NCBI GenBank assembly: GCA_965153455.1
Contig: OZ234500.1
Span: 3,472,001-3,536,000, forward strand
Origin: Sphagnum compactum
Lineage: Eukaryota > Bryophyta > Sphagnopsida > Sphagnales
Direction of reading: 5' to 3'
Length of the DNA stretch: 64,000 nt
Part shown: piece after piece, positions 52,062-64,000 of the stretch
How the letters are laid out: every line of letters begins with the position of its first letter
Position numbering within the stretch: the stretch's first letter is position 1
Notes under the pieces: generated by a model
What the model was told of the DNA's origin: nothing
The model's input: the letters and a program-made list of their open reading frames with translations, nothing else
The model's database searches: none
Program-made: the position numbers and the translations under genes

Positions 52062-55000
52062 CTAGCCTGACACAAAGGCCAACTCACATGCCAAAGCTAA
52101 ATGATCACTTCCCCATTTCTGTAAATTCCCAGCATCCACCATCAACCACCCAAAACAAGAGCCCATCAGCTAAAACAGATTATCTTCTTCCCTGTTGCCA
52201 TTGGACAAGTAGTCAAAGAAGAAATAAAAATAAATTGCAACTTGTCTTACATATTACCAAGAAAGCTCCATGAGCCAATAAACTTCATTTCAGAAGAATA
52301 TCTTTCCAATTATCTTCATGGATGAGAAAGAAAGAGACACTGAACCTGTGAAGGAAGGCCATGACTGCGTTCCAAAACATCCACAGGAAGAGTATCCAGA
52401 ACTCGGACGACAAACAATCCATCCGTATGCCTGCATTCAACCAGGTGATCATTAGTGTGTGTCTTGTTTGCACTTGGTTATTGGTAGATGTGTTAGTAAT
52501 AAGTATGCAGTATTTCCAACATCAACTCCTAGTTAGGAGAGGAAAACTGGAAGATCTGAGGCAGAAATTTGTGCTCCCTATCTGCAACTTTTGAAGTATC
52601 AGATGGTTCAAGTATTCTGTTCATGACAGTTTACCAAATCAAAATTACCGAACATCAATACAATTCAAATATTGAGATACAGTTTCCTCATAGAGGGCAT
52701 ACCAGATATAATCAACAGTACCCATAAACTTGCGGTGGTAGGTGGTAACAAGAGGCTCCCCCATATCATCTCTGCTGCCAGCCTTACCCTGATCATATGT
52801 GTTTTGAGTGTCATGACTTGAAAGGTTAAACAAGGTTGAAGCATTTTCCCTGCCAGTTATGAAAGAAAATGTATGCTCTGAAGATTGTGAAGACATTCTG
52901 CACGCTCAATGATGATGATAAGCAGCCTCATGTGTGATATGTATATATATATCTCAAAAGGTATGATGAACTTCAAAATGTAGCCAAGACTGCCCCAGGT
53001 AGAAGCAGCAATAGCAACACAACAGGTTCATTGACCTCCTAGGTCACTGAGCATATAGCTGTAGCTGACTCAGGCCCTCTTGAAGCCATTTTTAACCAGG
53101 AATATAAAAACCAAACCCTGACTGCCCTAAAAATAGTTGCACGCTTACTTTCTTCTGACTTTCCACATCTTAACAAAACATTCAGGACATCCAAACTTGC
53201 TGTCATTTTCTGAGATCATCAGCTCAAATGAATCCAAGATGTTTGAACTAGATTATTTGGTGCCCACAGAGAGGAGGTTAAAGAGGATTACCTCAATCTG
53301 TGCATAGGAACTCTGGAGCAGTAGATCATGTCGAACCACTGTTTGCTGCTCACTTCCTGTAGCTGCCTTCAATTCTTCTGGGCTCCAACAGCATACCCTG
53401 AGCAAAAACAAACACTTCATGACTGACAGCATGGAGAAAAAAAAATCCAGAAACGTTAAGAAATTAGTTATCTTGCAATCTTATAGTATAACCCAAAGAC
53501 ACATGTTTGGATTATGAATGTTCTTCAGCATACCTCTGGGATGCAATGGGATCTGCTTTCCTACAGCTCCCTGACTGAAAGCTGAAGTCAAAACTTGATC
53601 TTGAAATTTGTGTTGTACTTGTCTGGCATGCTTTGACTTCTAAATTCTCCTCCTCATAACTACGTGTGGATGTTTCCACCTCCACAGTCTCCGTGGACAG
53701 CATGCTACCCACTTCAGTCACCTCCTCTCTAAGAGATTCATCATCTTGCAAAACTTGAGAGTTTGAACAGTACCTGTCTCTGGAGAAGATTCACAACATG
53801 ATAGCAATCCTTAAGTTCAATTTCATACCCGATCTCCAATAACCATCCCCCATGGTGGCATGCAGAAGCAGCTCACTGTCCTCCACAGGATAATGCTATG
53901 AAAAAGTTACCTTACAATTGTCTTTTACTAAGGATTACAAAGAGTATTGTCTGGATTGCTCTGGAGGCCAACAAATGCTAAATGATAGTGTCAGGCTTGT
54001 TGCCCACTCAAATTTCCACACTTTATAACTAGAAGTTCAACTATCACAGGCATGACCTTCCAAATGACATGTGTCCTACAAATGTTACCTGTTGACCTGA
54101 GATGTAGGCAACTGCTGTGCTGGCTGGGTATAGCAGTTGTCATTGTCATCCTGCCCTGACAGTTGTTTGCGGTCAAGCTGAGACACATCCAGCTATACCA
54201 GAAAACCAAAAGTCAATACATACAATTGACTACAACTTACATGCAATCTACTCGGTTACTATGTTAAATTTGCAAGTACTATTGTAAGCACAGCATAATC
54301 ATTGAATATCATACCACAAGTGGAAGCTCTACAAGGAAGGCCTATGTAGCACGTGACAAGCAGAGGAAGGAGAGAAGAAAGCATTCCTTTTGCAAACATG
54401 ATAACCCCTAACTGTTTGCAATATATCACATAATGTGCTTGCATAACTATGTATCTGTTCAACCAGTCTCTACTTATGACACGGATTCTCTTTCCTACCT
54501 GTGAATGTGAGAATATCAACATCTACTCAAGATTAGCTCAAAGATGCCCATCTCACCTCAGAAGTAGATATATAATGATATACAGCACTCTGCACCAGAT
54601 CCAAAACAGATATCAGATAGGAATGTCAAGCAGATCAAGACCATACATTACTCTCAATATGCACCAAAAGAAAACAATAGGAATAAACTATTGTGCAAGC
54701 TGGCTTGTTAATGATCAATAAACCATCCATAGCCATTTGCAAGGTGATTTTAAATATTCAAAAACACAGTGTATATTTCGATCCTGCAATTATCTAACAG
54801 GCTACTGTGACCACAAGCAATGCCCTCAGTGCACTTATGACAATCAACTGAACTGTGGAAGCCTGTTATACAAAGACCATATTCACTGGAATTGTAAAAC
54901 AATAGGCTTCATGCTCATTATTGATATCTAAACATAATGGCAATTGGTTTATCATACTGCAAACCTCACCAATGGAGTACTGTTGAAGTCACCAGCAATT

Positions 55001-58000
55001 ACAACAGGTGCTCCACCCCACTCCTGTGAGAGACTATGTGCCTTCTCAAGAAGCACTCGGACCTGTAAAGATGTAGAAGATTCTGCTTAACTTGGATGTG
55101 AGTCACCATCTTCAGGGGTAGGGCTGTCAGAAGATTTGTATGATGAAGAATCCAATACATTCTCCTCAATTAGAGCACTGAGTTTATTAGTATCTAGAGG
55201 ACTATCAAGTAACCCAGCCACAGGCACCAAAAAGAATGACCCATGTACTTTGAAATGATTTCCTCTCAATTATATGTTCTGCTTCAGAGAGTGATCACCA
55301 AATCTTAGCATAAATATCATCAGTCTCCATCTCCTTTCAATGTTGCACATTAATAAACAGAGACCCTGAATTCCAATCTAATACCTGTCCAAGTTTGACA
55401 TCCCCACGCTTCGGATTGAAGAGCACATGTATGTTGCCCACTACCACACAATTCTTCCCACCTTTTGTACTGCTGCCCATGCACCCACATATACAGCAAT
55501 CAGAAAGTGATGCCAATAGCCAAGGAGTTCAGGTTTTTGAATACTGTTCACAAACAGCATTTTGTCTTTTACAGAGAAGAAAAATTCAGTGAGGTTTTTC
55601 CTCAGCATTGTTTCTCTAGGGACACACCCATGGACATTTTTGAATTGTGACAAACTAGTCTGCAAACTTAAAAGCACTTTGGAACACTATCACTGAGTAA
55701 GGAGGTGTGCATACTTTACAACCACATCAGTTGACAGCAACTTGTAACAAGTCATACAGAACAAAAAGAATGTCATGTAGAGTACCCAGATTTTGAAGCT
55801 TGGGTGGCCCCCTCATCCTCACTGGCTTTGGTGTTCCTATTCTTCATCTGCTTGCAGCCAGAGGACACAATTGAAAAAGAGGTACAAAATAAATTCTTCC
55901 AACAATCAGCATGTGGTGACAGCACTCTACTCAATGCTACATTGAAATCAGATTAGTACCTGCAGAACACAGAGCTGTGCAACATTATCACGAAGGTCAA
56001 GCTCCCTGAACTCTATATTCTCCTCATGGAGTAACTGGAATCTGCACCCATAGATATCCCTTTCAATATGTTATACACAATGATGCCAAATATCTGAACC
56101 CACAATAAGCACAAATTAGTAACCTTGAGAGTCACCCAAAATCAGCCTTCTAAAGGCTTAATGCTTTACTTACAACTTTGAGCTTAGCAAATGGTAGTGG
56201 GGAACCCATTTTGAGAATGGTCCAAAAAGTCTAAACATTTTCAGACATTATGAAAGCTTATTTCTGCCTAATGACCCCTCAATGACAGGCAGCAATGGTT
56301 CTTGAGAGGCTGCAGTAATCCAAGATAAGTCATGAGATTTAAAGAGGACTTAAGCCCACCTTGCAGGTCTCCAGAATATAGCACAACCATCAGTTGCCAT
56401 TCCAGTTCGACCCTGTGTGTAATGCCAAGAAACACAAAACATGGATAATAGTCTAAACAGCAAAGGGGGAAAGTGTCCTACATTGAGCTTGCAGCAATTT
56501 GAGAATGCTGATCCTGGGCAGTCAACAATTAGAGGGAACAGGAAAGGATAGACATGATTCACAGAGTACAAGACAGAAATGCCCAGACCTTATACACCCC
56601 AGTGAAACCCATATCTTGGAGCCTTTTGTTCAGATCATCGTAGCGATCCACCTCCTGTTTCCAGAAGAAAACAAATGGTGTTAACAAAAATATTCTAGAA
56701 ACAACTCCAACTACATTGAACAAAGAAAAAAGGATGAAAACATACTTTTAGAAATATTGTAAAACCCTGCCCTGTTATTGGAACAAACACAGAAACAAAG
56801 ATCAAATTGTGACCCAGAAATTTCTCAACCATTCCATCATAATGCAGGCATATGCTAGGCATTCAAACAACCTCTCAGTGGGCTGTAAGGCTGTAATTCT
56901 TAGGAGCCTCAGCATTCAATAGGGAACCAGATCCCAGGAACTCACACCTCCTGACCTACTGCTCAATTGGCATTGCCAATCAAGGTCAACAGCACATATG
57001 AAGAAAGCCAAGATCCCAGCATGGTATGAACATCGTGGAAACAGGCCTTCAGAAAATACAAACCCTCTTGATTTTCGGGAGCTGCAGCTTACTTGCAAGC
57101 ATATGATATCAGGTGACCAGAGGCCAAGCTCTTGCAGAAGCTTCCTCTTGCGAGTGTTCCACTGCATTACATGTGAGGGTATGTGATAATACAGCTCTCG
57201 CCAATGTGCCCTTGCATTGTCAACCGCAAGAATGTTGTATGACACAATTGTGAACCTCTCTGGGAACAAAAACATACTATCTCATAAACCGAGTAAAGGA
57301 TTTGCTGCTGTTGACCTCAAATCAGTTTTCACATGGAAGAAGAGCCCATATTCAGGGTCCTCCAAGGGAACTCAAATACTCTTCTTTCCTTTTTTTAGAA
57401 GCTAATTGAGCTTTCACTTGGTTGAAGACAGTGAAAGCACAATATTTTGATTCTTACACACACTGCATGATCACAGATTTCAACATGCCCTTCAAAGTCC
57501 CTGTAAAAGAGCCTCTATAAAACTACACTCTCAAATATCACTCAGGTTCAGACTTCAGACTCTCCAAGTGTACAATTGTCTGCACATTGATAGAGCATTC
57601 ATTCATGCATCTATATCCAAATAAAAAGTGCGTGCTTGTGGACTTAAAGATCCTTTGCAACAGGCAAAATAACATCCACATTCTGCAAAACAGCATTTTG
57701 AAATGAAGGCCATTCGTGGAAATGAAAAAATTCAGGGCCCACCATGCTTGGAAGGAGGTGGATTAGCTGCATAGAGCCAATAGCGATATTCGTCATTGCT
57801 TCGCCTGAGCCTCACAAACCTCTCACCTTCCTTGTTAAGTGGCCAACATCTGTGATGTCCTTCCTGTACCCTGCATCACGGGGCAGTCAAAAGTGCAGGA
57901 AACATTGAGAAGCTGACCATCTAGCAGAAGCACAAACCAGCCCCGAGAAACAAAACACAAAACACAAGAGATCATGCAAACTCTTCATTTGATGATTCAC

Positions 58001-58390
58001 AAAAACCTAAGATCTGTTTCAAAGCTTGCACAACAAATACAGGGAGGAAATAAAAAGCAATTCTTCTTTTACAACAGTGTTGTTGTAAAGCAACATAAGA
58101 GGCAGACCACTCCAATGCAAATTGGAACAAATTCAAATTCAGATGATTGTCATCAGAGCAGAAGAGATTCCAGCAGAGTGTCACACAAGACTTGCAATCA
58201 CAGACCCTCCTCTCTGCTGAAAATTGGGGCCAACTCCACTCCATTGACTTGAATTCCCAGCCATATGCCGCTGCTGTGCCAAAACTTGAATTAGAAGTGT
58301 GCCAGGTCGCTCCTGAAATGTTCTGGAAACTTGAGGATGGCTGATTCGAACGATGTCCGGCAAGAAAGTGTTCAATCGACACATGTGCAT
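52062..58390 (-). CDS. CCR4-5: CCR4-homologue-5-like endonuclease/exonuclease/phosphatase-family nuclease
   Basis: An EEP-fold, Mg-dependent nuclease of the CCR4/Angel group, most like Arabidopsis CCR4 homologue 5 (At1g73875). A role in RNA 3'-end processing or deadenylation is inferred. Sixteen exons on the minus strand: 58390-58187, 57863-57743, 57259-57093, 56654-56589, 56412-56360, 56041-55960, 55847-55786, 55472-55385, 55062-54970, 54589-54557, 54192-54089, 53773-53534, 53397-53292, 52875-52703, 52430-52346 and 52118-52062. They sum to 577 residues with the frame closed. Active-site motifs are SYNILA (115-120), LQEVD (E165), AGDFNSTP (D306, N308) and WGSDHLAL (D564, H565). Exon 12 encodes an acidic, Ser/Thr-rich linker. 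Least certain are the start (other ATGs at 58384 and 58264), the exon 1 donor and the exon 14 acceptor. The other splice sites rest on GT/AG and frame closure. Confidence 0.9.
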
Positions 58391-58479
58391 GTGAGCTCCA
58401 CAGAAAAATGGTGAAAAGCAAGCAGAACGCACCAAAGACTCTGGTAGATTGGGAAGAAAATCGCGGTTCTCACACAAGA

Positions 58480-58494
58480 TTAGGGTTAGGGTTT
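58480..58494 (-). promoter_or_regulatory. Double telo-box in CCR4-like leader
   Basis: On the minus strand AAACCCTAACCCTA lies about 90 bases before the proposed start codon. It has the same motif class as in the SEC23 and TRM7 leaders. Confidence 0.5.
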
Positions 58495-58724
58495 GAAGCA
58501 AACAGGGCTGAAGAACATATGAAGACTTCCGAAGAAGCTCCCCAAAATTGATGCGTCCTTCCTCGTGACCACAGGCTAGCAAGTCGCACAGATGCAGAGA
58601 GAATTCTTCACCGGCTACTTGATCAAATCGGTTTCAAGTCGATACCTCTCGGATTTTTTCACTCAATCTGAAGCAGAAGTTTTTGTCCAACACTCAATCT
58701 TTACGCGCGCATCCACGATATCTT

Positions 58725-58878
58725 CAATGGCAATCACAACGGCAATGGCATCTATTCCTGAAAACTTGAAAATCCGCTCCTTCCTTCCTCCCTCCCTTCC
58801 TTCAGGTCAAGACTTCTCCTGTTGCTTTTTGTTGAGTTCTTCTCGCAGATCTAACTTTCCTTCTATCGACAAGATCCT
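58725..58878 (+). CDS. Possible first exon of an unidentified (plastid-targeted?) protein
   Basis: Starting MAITTAMASIPENLKIRS, the frame is rich in Ser and basic residues and nearly free of acidic ones near the start, as plastid transit peptides are. A good donor (CTTCAG/GTCAAG) follows after about 27 codons at about 58806; otherwise the frame stops at 58888. It would be divergent from the CCR4-like gene. No downstream partner exon was found, so this may be chance. Confidence 0.2.
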
Positions 58879-59035
58879 GCTGCAATAGCAAAAACTCCAT
58901 CTTCCAACCTGCCATCTCCTGCGTGATTTTAAGCCTTTAATCCACGATTCGAATAGGAATTTGCAATAGTAACACCCAGCTACGTTGTGGTATCCTCATA
59001 TAAGGATCTTCCAATTCATGACCTCAAATCAAGTT

Positions 59036-59194
59036 TCATCGATCTCCTACCACATGAGACCGCGAAAAGATTATTCCCGTCCAGTCGGCAATACATCGCT
59101 CGATGTTCTTGACGGCACGAAGGATTGATTGCTCGGCCATGTATTCAAGTTTGAAAACAACGAACGCTGCAATGCAAGAGGAGAGCAAATACAT
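59036..59194 (-). CDS. Possible small ORF or terminal exon, unknown
   Basis: A 52-codon frame starts MYLLSSCIAAFVVFKLEYMA and continues EQSILRAVKNIERCIADW. It has balanced, GC-ending codons unlike the nearby spacer and an amphipathic look. An acceptor-like TTGCAG just inside suggests a terminal exon. I recognise no family. Confidence 0.25.
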   Translation of the reverse strand: MYLLSSCIAAFVVFKLEYMAEQSILRAVKNIERCIADWTGIIFSRSHVVGDR

Positions 59195-59539
59195 AGGAGA
59201 GGGAAGCTGGGAAGGGAAGCACAAAATGTACAACACTAGATAAACTATATGATTTTCTCAAGCTTTTTTCGGGTGTCTTTTGTTTCTAGCACTTTATTAA
59301 TTAATCCCGTCAAGAATCAAATTCTTTTGGATGGGCAGTGTTGTTGTGTGGATTACCTATCTAAAACATGGATCTTTCGTTGGCTCAGGGAGCAGGGTAT
59401 GCCTACTGTAAATCTCTTAAGAACACATCCATTGATTTGTGCTATACCCACCCTTTGTTTCTCTGAAAAAATCCCACCTGTTGCGGTTCTGTTTGCCGTC
59501 TTTAAATGTTCAATGCAACAGAGGAATTTTAGGTGCATT

Positions 59540-60085
59540 TGAATAAAACTTGGATGGTATATTTATATATACACCAGACTCCAATGTTGGTGTTGTATCT
59601 GACTTTTGAACATAACCACCCTGGTCCTGGTGTTGTTGGATCCAAGACTGATACACAGACCAACACTGATATATACCTCCCAAAACCACCCTCATGAACA
59701 CCAACATGACATTCTGAGTTGCCAGTCCTGAAGTGAAGCTTTGCAAACAAAACCTGACTCTGAAGGTCAAACCTAGATTCACACAACAAGGAGCCTCCAG
59801 ATCCCATAGCAGGAGTCACAAACTCCACATTGATAATGGATACAATTATGAAACAAAAGGAGTCAACAAAGGAATTAGTACAGTACAACATTATTATTTG
59901 GACAAGGCAGAAAGAAAATCCTCTCAATGTGTTTTCCTTGACCTCAATCCTCCCCATGAGCTAACAGAGCCTCAACCCTAACCACCAGGGTAGCTGAGTG
60001 CCCTCACAGAGCATGCGGTCTAGTTGGGATTTGAACTCCCAGCCTGCTGGGTTAGCATCTCACAAAGCCACACCCATTTTCAAGC
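59540..60085 (-). mobile_element. tRNA-derived SINE-like element
   Basis: The minus strand carries a tRNA-like head with a perfect T-arm (TGGGAGTTCAAATCCCA at 60024-60040) and a box A-like GGCTTTGTGAGATG at about 60056-60069, roughly 20-25 bases before it. The body beyond continues without coding features to about 59540. It is longer than a typical SINE, so the far end may include unrelated sequence. Confidence 0.5.
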
Positions 60086-61030
60086 CATCCCTTTGTTGTT
60101 GAATAGGTTCACCACGAAACATGACCCAAGCAACAGCAACTTCTCAAGTTTAGATTCTTAAAAAGACCTTCTCGGCTTTCCTACATAAACTCCCAGAGAT
60201 GGCCCAACACTTAGACCACTTGACATGACAGTGGTGGTTTGTTTGGACATCAATCCCACCAAATTTCCCTTGTCATCTTAAGAGATGAAGTCTTTGAATG
60301 ACCTTGTAGTCCTTAACCAGCAAAAACTCCATGCACCAAGGAGGTCTTTAACTTGGCTTGAGGAGAATGAGTACAAGTCACAGGTGCACATCTTGGGTGC
60401 TAGCCTTTGATATCCAGGTCAGCATTCACTCTGTCAAACAAACACCAACCTAAAATATAAATAACATGCTGCAAAAAGAAAATAATATAGCAATCATGAG
60501 AACGAATTGATTCCTGCTTCGAGTAGAGGTCAATAAGTATTGAATAAACAGTTTCATATGGAGAATACCAACATCACTGCTGCTTGTGACCTGCATAGGT
60601 CCAGCAATATTCCCTCCACAAGTTGTAGGTTCGCAGAGCGACATAATACCATCTATTTCATTTCACATCCCCAATTCCCAAAGTTGGCTTATTGATCCCT
60701 CATATCTAATACAAGGCACCTTTGATGATGTATAGTAATGATGAATCCTCAATTAGACCATACGCTACTCAAAGGTTGAACTCTGTATATTAATCAAACA
60801 TATCAGATAAATCTCCACAACAACAATATGAAGGAAACATTGACAATGAGTGCATTCATAACCTTACCAGAGCTAATCACAAAATGTCAGATCAACACCC
60901 CATCACAAATATCAGGGACAAGCTGCCATCACTTCTACCCACTGACTTCATCAGCTCCATTATGCAAAATCTTCATCCTAATTTTCTTTTGCAGTGCCCA
61001 AATCATCAGGAAGAGCGCCACGTGGCCACA

Positions 61031-61074
61031 AGCATTTCATACTGAGATTTTATTAAATCTCAGTATGGAATGCT
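61031..61074. repeat. 20-bp hairpin with 4-base loop
   Basis: AGCATTTCATACTGAGATTT (61031-61050) pairs with 61055-61074 at 19 of 20 positions, with TATT as the loop. A second inverted repeat of 12 bases (GGATGAAACTCA/TGAGTTTCATCC) lies at 61187-61198 and 61225-61236. Confidence 0.85.
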
Positions 61075-63114
61075 GAAACTCAGCATTTAATGCACGAGGT
61101 TCGAGACGACTGATTGTAGTTGGACAGTTAGAAGCATTGAAAATATAGGTAGCATCCGTGGAGGCTCTCAGGAAAACGAAAAGACAGGATGAAACTCAGT
61201 TTACCACCAAAATTGATGATTTTTTGAGTTTCATCCCCCGTTGAATGCTAAGGTACTTTTTTGCAGGTCTTTTAGTCTCACCCTATGTATGACCAAACTC
61301 AGGGTTCTGGATTTGAGCTGTGTTTTTCTTAATTTACCGATAACTCTAATAGGAATATGTTAACGCTTAAGGTTCTGCTCCCTTTTCTAGGTGACAGAAC
61401 AATTAGACTTATTTTTCAGACTTGGATTGTGTAAGCATTTTTGCCACCGCTTCCTACCCAATGACCATTGATGGAAGCTTATAGTTTAAGTGTATAGAGG
61501 CAATCTTCATTAACGAAACAAATTGGGTTCACACACGATCACCGCAATCCCTATTGGGAATTGTGCACAAAGGAAATGTGTTTTTTTGGAGGTTCTGACT
61601 TGGCGGCAAGTGAACCAGCATGTACATAATATAGGTACATTGGTACTTGACCTTCTAAAGCGAGGCCTCTTGCTTATTATTAGAGCAGCTGCATCGATGT
61701 CATACTCCAGATTTTGTCATAAACATTGTTAAAGACCCATATGGCCAAGCAGGCCTCAAAGGCCAAAATGCAAACCTAGAAATTAGAATATCATGTGGCA
61801 TGCATTGTCGTGTGAAAAGATATCATTGAATTTTTCCTGGGTTTTCCCAAAGTTTTTTAAGTAGATTGATTACTCACCAAACAAATGACCAACTCAAGGT
61901 TTAAAGTTGTATAAGAGATGATGGTTCACCTGAGGCTGATCAAAGAGTGAGGCATTAAGTCTAAATGAAAAAGATTGACAAACATTTTTAGGGAAAGAAA
62001 TTTTGCTCTACCAATGAGGTGATGCAGCATGCACCCAAGAATCAGATTCTTTTCTTTTGGGAATTATTGGGAGTTTTGAACATTTTTTGATTTTGATGAT
62101 CTCAATGTCTTCTCACCATGTGCACACCAAGTTGTCAATCGTATGTGTTCACATCAAGTTCCCAATGTGTGGACACCCAAGGCGCTTAATGCATTTTTGG
62201 CATGTTCCCAAGCTCCCAATGTGTTCCCCAAGATGATCGCAACAGCTCACCACACTTTATCCCATAACTTTTGCCAAAGTTGAATAATCAACAAAATTAT
62301 GCCAAGCAAGAAGCACCTCTATCAATATATTTTGGAAGTGCAAACTTTTATGGGGGGTGGAGTTGTTCAAACTTCAAAGTTTCAGATTCCTTTTGAAATA
62401 GTTTGGTATGCATCACACAACTATTTAATAGAACTAACAATAGGTGACTCACACGTTGTGGTTGGCTATTGAGATGCACTTCACTCACCAAATGCAAAGC
62501 ATTGTCTAATACATTTGCTAGGCATCAATTTTAAGAAATGGAATTTTGCTCCTTCCTTCCTAACTTTGACCAGGCATTTCACATCCAATTCATTTGACTA
62601 AACAAGAGGGAAAATTTGAAGCCAGCAATGGAAAGAAAGAAGAAAAAAGTTAATCCATACCAAAAAAAGTTGAAGACCACATTTATAAATCTTACAGAAT
62701 TTTGATGTATACAGAAATTAAAAGCTGCTTTGGAGAAAAGAAAAACCTAGACCTCTGAGAACAAGTTGCATTACCCCCCATACCTCAATTTGTTCACCAG
62801 TTTGTGACCATCCTAATACCCCTTCATGAAAGAGTGATATTATGCGCCAGGCCTACCTCCACTCCAGGTCCCAGAAGGGACCAACTAGTTTGCAGTTCCC
62901 AAATCGTCAGGAAGACTTCACCACAGCATTGGCTAGCACTCAAGAGACATAGCTAGATATAAACCACAAATTATATAATTTTCCATTACAACACAATATA
63001 CTATAACTTAATGGAGATGGGAAATTTCGATTAGAAAGGAAGGGAAGCATGTTACTAGATTGTTGGCAGTATGTGGTAGTGGACATAGCCTATGAGGAGT
63101 GGCATAAAAGTCGA

Positions 63115-63968
63115 TCAATAGCAACCAAGCACAGTGCACCAAATATACCGATGGCTAAAGGCAACCCAAGTCATAGCAGTGAAGAAGAATCCAAATAAAC
63201 TCAGTGCAAACTTGGTCCTTTTGATGATATCATAATTGGTTCTTTCAAAGTCAAAGAATTCTCCTTCTTGTCTGAGTTGCTGCAGCCTACTCGTGAAAGT
63301 CTGAGACACAGTAATGCAATTCAAATCAACCTCCAAGCTTAGTGAGGAGCTATATATACATTATATGCTAAAAAACTTGAGCAAGTCATTAAACAAATTG
63401 ATCGCATAAATTGTGTGACTGTGCAGCTTTGCTCCTAACCCTAAAGTTTTCATGGGGCTTAAAGAACAACATTGCATCCGAAGACACTATTTGCCAGAAG
63501 AGTGTTCTTCCTAGACAAAAAGTACCGGGGCTTTAACCGAAGATGGTTGGAGATACCTTACAATAAGGCAGCTATTAAGAAATCAGCAGTGCAAAGGATT
63601 TCAAGAAGTGGCTCCTTAGGGATGGAACCGCAGAGTATGTCAAAAAGTACCTTTTGTACAGCCTTCTCTAGCACGATGACGCTCTGCAAGCGTCTCATGG
63701 TCACCTCCATATGGCAAACGAAAGCCAAAGCGCAAAACGTGACGAAACCAGACACAGCTAACAAAAAACCAAGATTTGTGCACTGTGAGGAACTCGATAT
63801 CGCTGCGGCCGTGAGAAGCAATACTTGGAGAGCGAGGAAAAACCCAGTGAACGTAATAACCTCGTTTCTGGTATTCCAGAGTACCTTTTTTTTCCTGTGA
63901 ACTCGCTTTCTATAATGTTGTTCACTGCACTCCCAGTCTGCCAACGCAACCCGTAATTTTGTAGACTC
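63115..63968 (-). CDS. Uncharacterised plant membrane protein, 3' part (gene continues past window edge)
   Basis: Two minus-strand exons join in phase: 63968-63651 (acceptor ATCCAG) and 63300-63115 (acceptor TGTCTCAG, stop TGA at 63115). They give 167 residues, with at least one exon expected beyond position 64000. The first exon has a charged head (ADWECSEQHYRKRVHRKKK), then two hydrophobic segments (EVITFTGFFLALQVLLLTAA; LGFLLAVSGFVTFCALAF). The second has a charged loop (FFDFERTNYDIIKRTK) and a third segment (ALSLFGFFFTAMTWVAF). The pattern resembles small plant transmembrane proteins of unknown function. I cannot name a family or role. Confidence 0.65.
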
Positions 63969-64000
63969 CTGGATACATATCAAATTGTGAATATTCTTCA

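Larger units (their letters stand above)
59250..63114. other. Spacer with SINE-like element and hairpins, no recognised gene
   Basis: Beyond the SINE-like element (59540-60085) and the inverted repeats at 61031-61074 and 61187-61236, only short open frames without domains are seen. A mild repetition of CAAGTTCCCAATGTGT-like words lies at about 62110-62235. Confidence 0.5.

Noticed and set aside
58480-58494. Interstitial telomere repeat
   Set aside because: Only two TTAGGG-like units in a gene leader; this fits a telo-box rather than telomeric DNA.
60020-60080. Functional tRNA gene on the minus strand
   Set aside because: The T-arm is perfect, but the D-arm, anticodon stem and acceptor stem do not pair, so a SINE head is the better reading.

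Overview
This is nuclear DNA of a land plant. The genes have plant-type GT-AG introns of about 70 bp to 0.85 kb. The proteins are plant lineages: SEC23, a ZTP29-type zinc transporter, an NPF/PTR transporter, and the At1g73875-type CCR4 homologue. Telo-box motifs sit in several leaders, and the spacers hold a LINE, MITE-like elements and tRNA-derived SINE-like elements. Gene spacing (24 kb without a gene), AT-rich spacers and old decayed transposons suggest a medium or large genome. I suspect a fern, lycophyte or gymnosperm rather than a compact angiosperm, but this is an impression only.

Layout. 1-1.9 kb: AT-rich spacer with a CCTA/TAGG-rich palindromic block. 1.9-8.1 kb: a decayed LINE whose ORF1 part lies inverted ahead of its ORF2 part. 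8.1-11.4 kb: no recognisable gene, but a 35-bp near-perfect inverted repeat with the shape of a microRNA precursor (10110-10206). 11.6-15.4 kb: SEC23 (+), six exons. 15.9-16.3 kb: degenerate tandem array. 16.4-17.3 kb: ZTP29-like zinc transporter (-), intronless and convergent with SEC23. 17.6-39 kb: AT-rich repeat-derived spacer with a Tourist-like MITE, SINE-like elements, two dispersed repeat families and a GC-rich islet behind a TATA box. 39-42 kb: hAT-type non-autonomous element with 8-bp target duplications, then GA/CT microsatellites leading into an NPF transporter (+, 42.1-44.9 kb, four exons, unusual C-terminal tail). 47.8-48.6 kb: PP2C pseudogene (-). 49.3-50.2 kb: TRM7/FTSJ1-type tRNA 2'-O-methyltransferase (+), intronless. 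50.9-51.8 kb: broken 2-oxoglutarate dioxygenase (-). 52.1-58.4 kb: CCR4-homologue-5-like EEP nuclease (-), for which a 16-exon model closes in frame. 59-63 kb: spacer with a SINE-like element and hairpins. 63.1-64 kb: 3' end of an uncharacterised membrane-protein gene (-), running off the right edge.

The intact genes are housekeeping functions (COPII coat, zinc homeostasis, solute transport, tRNA modification, RNA processing) and show no sign of being a functional cluster. Splice sites were placed by eye from GT/AG consensus, reading-frame closure and remembered family alignments. All transposon family names are inferences from termini and motifs.
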